NCBI GenBank assembly: GCA_964554365.1 | Contig: CAZKOJ010000025.1 | Span: 1-33,858, forward strand | Reading direction: 5' to 3' | Length of the DNA: 33,858 nt | Origin: Clostridium_AM sp964554365 | GTDB lineage: Bacteria; Bacillota; Clostridia; Clostridiales; Clostridiaceae | Shown: one piece after another, positions 16,133 through 22,738 of the stretch | Layout of the letters: every line of letters starts with the position of its first letter | Numbering within the stretch: the stretch's first letter is position 1 | The notes under the pieces: model-generated | Told to the model about the DNA's origin: nothing | The model's input: only the letters and a program-made list of their open reading frames with translations | Databases searched by the model: none | Made by a program: the position numbers and the translations under genes

Positions 16133-17368
16133 TTAGTTAAATATTCTACTAAAGCCGTCTTCAGATATAATATTTCCTCTTCTGCCTTCATTTATATTAA
16201 AGTTTATTCTTGCTGAATGTTCGTTTATATATAGGTTTCCTTTAATATTTTTGTCTGAAGAGCTAGTAAATTGTGCATCTAAATTCTTATCGTTAAATTT
16301 TCCACTAAATTTAAAATCTTTTTTATTAGCGGCATAATCTTCATAACCCTTTGCATATTCTTCATAGTATCTTCCGCTGATATTCTTAGCATCTATAGCT
16401 TCAATATTTAGGTGTTTTTCACCTATTTTTTGGAATTTACCTTCTTTTTCTATTAAGATATCAGTTTTGTATTTTCCTATATATTTTTCAGGATTAGATA
16501 ATTTACTATCATCTCTTTGTACTTGTTTGTCTACTTTTTTGCCAGAAAGATCAGGCTTTTTAACTGTAGTTGAGTTAATATTAGACAACTTTCCTAATAG
16601 CTCAAAGGTTAAAGTATGTTCTTTACCATTTTCGTCTTTACCAGAAATAGTTCCAGTACCAAGAACATTTTGGATTAAGCCATCTTTGGATACTACCATA
16701 TTTCCTTTAACCTCTTTTACAAATATATCCTTTGTAATTTTAGGCATCTTATCCTCATTCCTAGAACTATAATCAAATTGGCTTTTAGATTGAAGAGATA
16801 CTACTGCGTTAATAAGTGCTGGAATTTGTGATTCATTTAAAGTACCAGATAACTGCTTGCTTCCATCAGAGTTTTTAGTAACTACAACAGAATCTTTTAA
16901 ATTACCTACAATAGCATCTGATATTTTTTCAATATCTGTAGCATGTTTTTCTTTAAATGGGTTTTTTAAATTTTCAAGTTCTTTAGGAGTTGTATACTCA
17001 GTTAAATAATAAATATTTTCATTACTGTTTTTATCTATACGACCATTTCGATCAGAGTAGTGATAACTTTCGTTCTTAGTTCCTCCTTTAAGACTTGATG
17101 ATACAGTTTCCATAGTTTTATTTGTTACATCACACTTGCTAATGGAATTTTCAGAAGAAACAACAGTACCATTATCCTTTATAACAAAGGACGCATCTAA
17201 AGTATAATTGGGAAGTTTAGTAGTACAACTTTCTGCTGTATATTTCATGGAATCTTTAATTTCATCATATCCATTTTTAGATATCACTTCAGCCATAGCA
17301 GTAGTTGCAAACATTGCAGTACCAAGGGCAAAACTTAAAATCATTGCTGTTTTTTTCTTGAATTTCAT
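16133..17368 (-). CDS. Exported protein of unknown function, first gene of the ABC/two-component operon
   Basis: This is a 411-residue protein with a clear signal peptide (KFKKKTAMILSFALGTAMF then ATTAMA/EV). The mature part is highly polar, rich in Lys, Asn and Ser, without Cys-lipobox or membrane anchor, and its second half looks beta-rich. No catalytic motif or family is recognised. ATG 17368 is chosen since AAGGAG lies 10 nt upstream; TTG 17377 is only 1 nt from the RBS. It leads the operon, followed by the ABC transporter and the two-component genes, so it may be the transporter's substrate-side partner, a sensor co-factor or a product under the same control. Confidence 0.85.
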   Translation of the reverse strand: MKFKKKTAMILSFALGTAMFATTAMAEVISKNGYDEIKDSMKYTAESCTTKLPNYTLDASFVIKDNGTVVSSENSISKCDVTNKTMETVSSSLKGGTKNESYHYSDRNGRIDKNSNENIYYLTEYTTPKELENLKNPFKEKHATDIEKISDAIVGNLKDSVVVTKNSDGSKQLSGTLNESQIPALINAVVSLQSKSQFDYSSRNEDKMPKITKDIFVKEVKGNMVVSKDGLIQNVLGTGTISGKDENGKEHTLTFELLGKLSNINSTTVKKPDLSGKKVDKQVQRDDSKLSNPEKYIGKYKTDILIEKEGKFQKIGEKHLNIEAIDAKNISGRYYEEYAKGYEDYAANKKDFKFSGKFNDKNLDAQFTSSSDKNIKGNLYINEHSARINFNINEGRRGNIISEDGFSRIFN

Positions 17369-17671
17369 TTTACTCAATCTCCTTTTAGTTTTAAACTTAT
17401 TTTTTAGGCTCTAGAGCTTTCTATAATTCTATCTTAAAGGAAAGGTCTCTATTTTATATAAACTAATTATAAACAAAATATAAACTCTTTTATAGACAAT
17501 GGTGATTGAATCGAATATTTATATTTATTATAATTCTGAAACATAAATAATTGCTAATAACAAATATTTATGTTACTTAATTTTATCATAAATAATGAAA
17601 TTCATTTTAGTATTTTAATGTTAATTCGAATATTTTAATGAGCAATTAATTAAAGTTCAAGAGGTGGAATT
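17369..17671. other. Divergent intergenic region
   Basis: This 303-bp, very AT-rich region holds the promoter area of the - strand operon, with its direct repeats at 17457-17485, and of the small + strand gene, with a 10-mer direct repeat (TATTTTAATG at 17611 and 17631, period 20 bp). The palindrome GCTCTAGAGC is at 17409-17418. No coding potential is seen. Confidence 0.6.
17457..17485 (-). promoter_or_regulatory. Three perfect heptamer direct repeats, probable response-regulator site
   Basis: TATAAAC occurs at 17457, 17468 and 17479 (GTTTATA on the - strand), each separated by 4 bp, giving an exact 11-bp period; a degenerate fourth copy, TATAGAC, is at 17491. This is the geometry of OmpR/PhoB-family boxes. 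It lies about 90-115 bp upstream of the first gene of an operon that encodes such a regulator. Confidence 0.6.
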
Positions 17672-17887
17672 ATGAAAATAGATTTAGTTTCAGATTTTAA
17701 TAAAGTACAAAATATAGGTTTAAAAAAAGTAGAAAATAACAGTAAAAATTCAACCGAGTGCCATGAGGTAATTCAACAAAGTACTGTAGATTTACAATCT
17801 TCAACACCGGAAGCAGTTACATATACAGCTTCTGGTGGATATAGAAGAAATTTAAACAATAAGGTTATAGAGAATAATGATGTATAA
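17672..17887 (+). CDS. Small protein of unknown function
   Basis: This is a 71-residue hydrophilic protein without signal peptide or membrane segment, rich in Asn, Ser, Val and Lys. An AGAGGTGG RBS sits 5 nt before the ATG and a good terminator follows 32 nt after the stop, so it is a complete monocistronic unit. The N-terminus MKIDLVSDFNKVQ recalls small clostridial anti-sigma or secretion-linked proteins only vaguely; I do not recognise a family. The upstream 10-mer direct repeat may be its control site. Confidence 0.65.
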   Translation: MKIDLVSDFNKVQNIGLKKVENNSKNSTECHEVIQQSTVDLQSSTPEAVTYTASGGYRRNLNNKVIENNDV

Positions 17888-17919
17888 ACTGGATTAAATA
17901 CCTAAATATAATATAAGTA

Positions 17920-17957
17920 AAGCCTATGCCTATTGGTATGGGCTTCTTTATTTTTTG
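17920..17957 (+). terminator. Terminator of the small protein gene
   Basis: The stem AAGCCTATGCC/GGTATGGGCTT (two G-U pairs), with loop TATT, is followed by CTTTATTTTTTG. Confidence 0.85.
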
Positions 17958-18038
17958 TTCTTTAAAGATAAAACATTCAATATGTGGTGTTTCATATATT
18001 GAATATAGGATATAATGGGATGAAGTCTATTAAGTTGC

Positions 18039-18797
18039 CTAATTATTAAGTTTTCTATTTTTCTTCAGAAAAATAGTTGCAACTAAAAATAATAACCAAC
18101 TTAACAATATAGGTACATAAAATGGAGTCTTAAACAACACAATATCCATATATGTTTTAAAAGCATATACAGGCAGTAGAACAAATCCTATGCCTACTAA
18201 TGGTAAGAAGAAAATGTAGATGTATTTATAATCACTAAAGCTTTTTTTTCTGATAATAACAATAATCAGGTAGGATATAAAAAGTATACTAATTGAGAAA
18301 AATAAAAGTCTCATTTTTATTGATATATCTAATGATGAACTTGTTTTATTAATAAATTTTTCAATAATATCAATACTTCCAACAATAGAGTATATTGCCG
18401 CGAAAAGTAGAAATGGATATAAATTCTCCATTATTAAAATACATATATTATCTTTAGGTTTACTTTCTTTAACAATATCATCACAAAATGATTTGTAATT
18501 TTCCGCAATCACTTTTTCAGGAGGTTCGTTTCTTTGTTGAGCATCTAAAAGTATAGATAAAATATCATTTAAAATATCATCTTTAGTATCTTCAGTGATG
18601 GATAGGCTATTTGATATATATGATTGTATATTTTCAAATGCTTCTAAATGTTTTCCTTTGAGTTTTTCACTTAAGTTCAATAATTTTTCATTTCTAATTG
18701 TTTCTTTTGTTTTTATTTTTGTCAATAATATTAATATCAGAACAACAATAAAAAACATAACTATTGCTACTAGTACTCTTTGATTCACATTCTGCAT
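18039..18797 (-). CDS. HAAS-type membrane protein paired with PadR
   Basis: This 252-residue protein has one N-terminal membrane helix (about 6-26), a soluble helical stretch (about 35-115) that looks like a HAAS/DUF1048-type signalling domain (FENIQSYI...DILNDILSILLDAQQRNEPPEKVI), and four C-terminal membrane helices. I chose ATG 18797 with its GGGGGG RBS; a longer start at 18845 lies inside the padR gene. It starts 2 nt after the padR stop, so the genes are coupled. HAAS-domain proteins typically sit next to PadR regulators and are thought to convey envelope signals to them. The precise signal is unknown. Confidence 0.75.
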   Translation of the reverse strand: MQNVNQRVLVAIVMFFIVVLILILLTKIKTKETIRNEKLLNLSEKLKGKHLEAFENIQSYISNSLSITEDTKDDILNDILSILLDAQQRNEPPEKVIAENYKSFCDDIVKESKPKDNICILIMENLYPFLLFAAIYSIVGSIDIIEKFINKTSSSLDISIKMRLLFFSISILFISYLIIVIIRKKSFSDYKYIYIFFLPLVGIGFVLLPVYAFKTYMDIVLFKTPFYVPILLSWLLFLVATIFLKKNRKLNN

Positions 18798-18799
18798 TT

Positions 18800-19120
18800 T
18801 TATTCCCCCCATAAATTTTTCATATTGTTGGATAATTTTAACCAAGCAGCTTCAAAGTCAATTAAAATTTCTTTACCTTCTTGGGTTAATGAATAATATT
18901 TTCTGTCAGGGCCTAAAGGTGATTGTCGTTTTATAGATTTTATGTATTTATTTCTTTCTAATCTAATTAGCAATGGATATAATGAACCTTCAGAAAAATC
19001 AGTAAATCCATGTCTCAAGAGTGTTTGATATATTTCATAACCATAAGTTTCTTCTTTTGATATTATTTTTAATATTGCTCCTTCTACTATGCCTTTGAGC
19101 AATTGAGATGATTTTGTCAT
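18800..19120 (-). CDS. PadR-family transcriptional regulator
   Basis: This 106-residue regulator has a winged-helix with the PadR signature (LKGIVEGAILKIISKEETYGYEIYQ region, FSEGSLYPLLIRLERNKYI, GPDRKYYSLTQEGKE). PadR proteins are usually repressors of membrane or multidrug functions and of their own operon. ATG 19120 is preceded by AGGTGA 5 nt upstream; a GTG at 19129 overlaps that RBS. A perfect inverted repeat at 19142-19162 just upstream is the likely operator. The HAAS protein follows as the second gene. Confidence 0.92.
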   Translation of the reverse strand: MTKSSQLLKGIVEGAILKIISKEETYGYEIYQTLLRHGFTDFSEGSLYPLLIRLERNKYIKSIKRQSPLGPDRKYYSLTQEGKEILIDFEAAWLKLSNNMKNLWGE

Positions 19121-19141
19121 CTGGATCACCTACCTTGTTTA

Positions 19142-19162
19142 ACAATATACTAACTATATTGT
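19142..19162 (-). promoter_or_regulatory. Palindromic operator upstream of padR
   Basis: ACAATATA-CTAAC-TATATTGT is a perfect 8-bp inverted repeat with a 5-bp spacer, 22 nt upstream of the padR ATG and overlapping the likely -10 region. PadR-type operators are commonly AT-rich dyads of this size, which suggests autoregulation. Confidence 0.65.
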
Positions 19163-19355
19163 AATACAACCTAGTATGTTTGTAAATAATTTTATGAAAA
19201 ATAGGAAGATAATAGATTTAATTTTTATTCAATTCTAAAGAATACAGAGTATAATAGGATAAAGGCTATTAAGGAATTTAGAGCAATTTTTAATGAAATG
19301 GCTATTTTAAATGTTGTGAAGTAAGAATCAGAGAAAGAAAGTGTGAGGAAATTAT

Positions 19356-20042
19356 ATGTCAATTTTTCAATTAAATAAAGAACTTATTTTTCCACATCCA
19401 GAGCTGGCAAACAGTGAAGGAATCCTGGCAATTGGTGGAGATTTAGAACCAAAGAGGATATTGCTTGCTTATTATAATGGAATTTTTCCATGGTTTTCTG
19501 AGGAAGAACCAATTTTATGGTGGTCCCCAGAAGAACGATTTGTTTTATTTCCACAGGAAATACGAATTTCTAAATCTATGAAAAAGGTAATAAAGAAAAA
19601 GCATTTTCAAGTTACTCTTGATACCTGTTTTTCACAGGTAATTGGAAACTGTGCTGACCTTCGTGCCAATAAAGAAGGCACTTGGATTACGGAAGAAATG
19701 AAGACTTCCTATTGTGCCCTGCATGAGCTTGGATTTGCTCACTCTGTAGAAGTTTGGGAAGAAGAACAATTGGTAGGCGGACTGTACGGCATATCTATAG
19801 GAAAATGTTTTTTTGGAGAGTCCATGTTTTCTACTAGAGACAATGCTTCTAAGGTTGCATTGATTATCTTAAATGAAGAATTAAAAAAGCGAGAATATCA
19901 CTTAATAGATTGTCAGGTGTACACAAAGCATTTAGAAAGTCTAGGTGCAAGAACCATTTCTAGAAAGAGCTTTTTAGAAATGCTAAAAGTGGGGGTCTTA
20001 GAGAAAACAGAAAGAGGAAACTGGGGTAGCTGGCTCAAGTGA
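19356..20042 (+). CDS. aat: Leucyl/phenylalanyl-tRNA--protein transferase
   Basis: This 228-residue enzyme transfers Leu or Phe from tRNA to N-terminal Lys/Arg of proteins, marking them for N-end-rule degradation by ClpS/ClpAP in the cytoplasm. Family motifs are all present: GILAIGGDLEPKRILLAYYNGIFPW, WWSPEERFVL, GGLYGISIGKCFFGESMFS, and IDCQVYTKHLESLGA. Length is normal. Base composition is somewhat richer in G and C than its neighbours and it stands alone, without clpS or clpA nearby, so it may have been acquired. It is present in only part of the Firmicutes. The assignment itself is firm. Confidence 0.96.
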   Translation: MSIFQLNKELIFPHPELANSEGILAIGGDLEPKRILLAYYNGIFPWFSEEEPILWWSPEERFVLFPQEIRISKSMKKVIKKKHFQVTLDTCFSQVIGNCADLRANKEGTWITEEMKTSYCALHELGFAHSVEVWEEEQLVGGLYGISIGKCFFGESMFSTRDNASKVALIILNEELKKREYHLIDCQVYTKHLESLGARTISRKSFLEMLKVGVLEKTERGNWGSWLK

Positions 20043-20060
20043 CAGTAAGTCATTTATTAG

Positions 20061-20112
20061 AGGGTACATTATATGTGTTTTTTAAATGTGGATTTCATAT
20101 AGAATGTATCCT
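20061..20112 (+). other. Hairpin downstream of aat
   Basis: AGGGTACATT pairs with AATGTATCCT and, after a small bulge, ATATG pairs with CATAT around a 20-nt loop. It lacks a T-run, so its role as terminator is uncertain. Confidence 0.35.
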
Positions 20113-20252
20113 AAAAATAAACATATAAAGTAAACTTAACAGCATATAACATATAGTATTTTGTTCTTTTTGAAAGGAAATTCAATATATATGTAGAATT
20201 ACTACCATAAACATATATTTTTGACTAATTTTTAGGAAAGAGAGGAACAAAA

Positions 20253-21353
20253 ATGAAATTTTTAAAAAAGAAGGCAATTATAATTCCACTTATTATTATT
20301 TTATTACTAGTGATTGTGGGTATTTTACCTAAAGTGGCTGGTACAATTATGATTATAGGTGCAGCAGGTGGAGGCATCTATTTATATACTAAAAATGATA
20401 AGTTTAAGAACTATGGTAAAGGAACGAAAACCATAATTACAATAGGACTAATATTCACATTAATTTTTGGCATAGGCATTTTAGAATATGATCCACAGGC
20501 AGTAGAACAACAAAGATTAGCTGGAGAAAAAATTAAAGCAGAACAACAGAAATCAGAAGAATTAAATAAGGCTGAACAGGCTAAAAAAGTTGAGGCTGCA
20601 AAGCAGTTAGAAGAAGTTAAAAAGAAAACTGAAGCAGAAGAAAAGTTAAAGACTTTAGCAAAGTTTAATCTTAAGGAAGTAATAGTTTCTAGAATAATAG
20701 ATGGAGATACAGTAGAGCTTTCTGATGGAAATAAAGTCGCACTTATAGGAATTAACATACCACAGTCAACTACAAAAAACGAACCTTATGGAAAAGAAGC
20801 TAGTGATTATATAAAAAATCAGTTAACAGGAAAAACAGTGTATATAGAGAAGGATACTTCAGAAGCTGATAAGAGTGGAAGGTTATTAAGATATGTATGG
20901 CTAGAAATACCAAAGGAATTAAGTGACTCTGAAATAAGAACTAAGATGTTTAATTCTATATTAGTTTCACAAGGATATGCACAAGTATCATCTACATATC
21001 TATCAGATGTAAAATATGAAGAGTATTTTACAAAATATAATGCAGAAGCTAAGAATTCAAATAAGGGTTTATGGGCTATAAATAAAGCTGCAAGTGTAGA
21101 TACATCAGCAAGCAATGTAGCTGCAAATAATTCTAGTAAATCATTCAGCGGAAGTTCGGCAAAAGTTAAAGCTGCTAATTCTACACCGGAAGAAAATAGT
21201 TCAAATCAGTCTGCAGGAAAAGTAATAATAACAGTAACAGGTAAGAAATATCACAACTCAGGATGTAGAACAATAAAACAAGTTAAATCCACTGTAACAA
21301 AAGAAGAAGCTCAAAGTATGGGATATGGGCCATGTGGAGTTTGTCATACTTAG
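20253..21353 (+). CDS. Membrane-anchored thermonuclease-like protein, probably inactive
   Basis: This 366-residue protein has two membrane helices (about 9-50 and 60-78), a charged coiled coil (about 85-135), a staphylococcal-nuclease-like domain (about 140-275), a Ser/Ala linker and a C-terminal Cys-rich module (KKYHNSGCRTIKQV..., MGYGPCGVC) often attached to such nucleases. The Ca-site Asp pair is kept (D150, D152 in RIIDGDTV) and so is R210 (DKSGR), equivalent to R87. The other catalytic positions are changed: R35 is A163, D40 is N168, T41 is Ile, and E43 is Q171, in KVALIGINIPQS. It may therefore bind rather than cut nucleic acid. AGAGAGG RBS 8 nt before the ATG. Confidence 0.85.
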   Translation: MKFLKKKAIIIPLIIILLLVIVGILPKVAGTIMIIGAAGGGIYLYTKNDKFKNYGKGTKTIITIGLIFTLIFGIGILEYDPQAVEQQRLAGEKIKAEQQKSEELNKAEQAKKVEAAKQLEEVKKKTEAEEKLKTLAKFNLKEVIVSRIIDGDTVELSDGNKVALIGINIPQSTTKNEPYGKEASDYIKNQLTGKTVYIEKDTSEADKSGRLLRYVWLEIPKELSDSEIRTKMFNSILVSQGYAQVSSTYLSDVKYEEYFTKYNAEAKNSNKGLWAINKAASVDTSASNVAANNSSKSFSGSSAKVKAANSTPEENSSNQSAGKVIITVTGKKYHNSGCRTIKQVKSTVTKEEAQSMGYGPCGVCHT

Positions 21354-21413
21354 ATATATAAATAAATTTTTCAAAATAATAATAGACTTTTGAAAAAATA
21401 GAATACAATAAAT

Positions 21414-21452
21414 GAAGCACCTGCTTATACTTGTATAAAAGTAGGTGTTTTA
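21414..21452 (+). terminator. Terminator downstream of the thermonuclease-like gene
   Basis: The stem AAGCACCTGCTTATAC pairs with GTATAAAAGTAGGTGTTT with minor mismatches and ends in TTTTA. A smaller hairpin (AGTTATTGC/GCAATAACT, 21474-21497) follows. Confidence 0.8.
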
Positions 21453-21517
21453 TATTATAGTGTAAAAAAATATAGTTATTGCAGAGTAGCAATAACTGTT
21501 TATTATAAAAGTACAAA

Positions 21518-21563
21518 GAGAACGTAGATAGATTTGTGTAAATTCAAATCTATCTACGTTCTC
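21518..21563 (-). terminator. Perfect 19-bp hairpin, terminator of the exonuclease gene
   Basis: GAGAACGTAGATAGATTTG and its exact complement enclose TGTAAATT. Read from the - strand it lies 25 nt after the exonuclease stop and is followed by TTTGTACTTTTA. Confidence 0.75.
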
Positions 21564-21588
21564 ATCTCAGCCTATGTAAATTTTATAA

Positions 21589-22365
21589 TCAATGTTTTGA
21601 AGCATCAAAAACATCAATTTCAAACTGGCGAGTTTTTCCCATCATATAAGCTAATTTAATTATTTTCTGTTCTTCCGCAGTCATTTCTCTATTAAACATT
21701 TTTTCAAATTGATTCATTAACTTATAAATATCAATTTTTTTCTTTACAGTATTGTTCCTATTAAACCTAAGGTTTTTAGTCCTATTATATATGTTAGGCT
21801 TTATGTTTTTGTTATATACTTTTTTGAAAACTTCTGCTGTATAGTAAGCATCATTAAAAGCATTGTGGAAATTACTTTCAAGTTTAATATTTAATAATTC
21901 TACTGCATTTTGTAGACCAATATTAGTGCCTTTTGGGCAATTAAGATATTTAGAGGCATAAAGTTGAAGATTAATATACTCTTTAGGAACAGGAGATATA
22001 TCCAAGCCGTGATATTCTATGTTTCTAAATAATTCTTTTATATCTGCAATTCCCCATACACATAATATACTCCTATCATCTCCCATGAATTCAGTAAATT
22101 CCTTGTAAATTTTTTTAAAAGATTGTGCAGTATTTAATACATCTATTGTAATACCAGTGATTTCTTCTACAAAAGGGTGCATAGTAGTATATAGCTCAGG
22201 TTTTACTAGCTTATCTAGAGTAGAAATAACCTGAAGATTTTCATCAAGCTTTACAGCACCAATCTGAATTATTTCAAAGGGACATTTTGAAGCTATTAAA
22301 TTTTTATTCTCTTTTTTAGAGTTCAAACTTTGATTGAATTCTAAATCAAATATTATATAATTCAT
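21589..22365 (-). CDS. DEDDh 3'-5' exonuclease, KapD-like
   Basis: This 258-residue protein has an RNase T/Pol III epsilon-type exonuclease domain: FDLEFN with D7 and E9, a middle Asp in WGIADIKELF, and the HNAFND motif giving the catalytic His and last Asp. It resembles KapD, which affects entry into sporulation in Bacillus by acting on the KinA pathway, but the substrate is not predictable. A C-terminal extension of about 60 residues is unassigned. I chose ATG 22365 because GAGGAG lies 6 nt upstream; a start at 22413 lacks RBS. A TGCTATAAT extended -10 lies upstream at 22455-22463. Confidence 0.87.
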   Translation of the reverse strand: MNYIIFDLEFNQSLNSKKENKNLIASKCPFEIIQIGAVKLDENLQVISTLDKLVKPELYTTMHPFVEEITGITIDVLNTAQSFKKIYKEFTEFMGDDRSILCVWGIADIKELFRNIEYHGLDISPVPKEYINLQLYASKYLNCPKGTNIGLQNAVELLNIKLESNFHNAFNDAYYTAEVFKKVYNKNIKPNIYNRTKNLRFNRNNTVKKKIDIYKLMNQFEKMFNREMTAEEQKIIKLAYMMGKTRQFEIDVFDASKH

Positions 22366-22738
22366 TTTATTCTCCTCTAAACTTAATATATAAAAATCAT
22401 ATAGATTATACAACTATAGTATGCCACTAATTGCAGTGAATTTTTTATAGTTTGATTATAGCATATTTGGTATGTCATATTTATTATCAATAGAATTTAT
22501 TGGATATCCAAAGAGAAACTAGGATAAATTGTACAAAATGGTAAACTTACTAAAATAATTAACGAAGATATAATAATGGGCAGTGAAAACGTATGGAATT
22601 TTTTGATCTTTAGTGGATATTTAAAAGTAATTCATAAGGAATATAGGGGGAGAACTATACTGTAGCTTAAAAATATCTAATGAAGATGTTAACATCCATA
22701 TAGACAAATGATTTTAAACATAAGAAGGAGTGATTTAC
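22366..22738. other. Divergent promoter region between the exonuclease and chemoreceptor genes
   Basis: This 373-bp region contains an extended -10 for the - strand gene (22455-22463), a perfect 12-bp palindrome TTGGATATCCAA (22500-22511) and a TATAAT at 22569-22574 that may serve the chemoreceptor, leaving a leader of about 155 nt. No known riboswitch motif and no coding potential were recognised. Confidence 0.5.
22455..22463 (-). promoter_or_regulatory. Extended -10 of the exonuclease gene promoter
   Basis: On the - strand the sequence reads TGCTATAAT, a perfect extended -10, about 90 nt upstream of the exonuclease ATG. No clear -35 box is seen. Confidence 0.5.

Noticed and set aside
22580..22738. 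c-di-GMP riboswitch in the chemoreceptor leader
   Set aside because: The characteristic conserved elements of the GEMM motif are not present.
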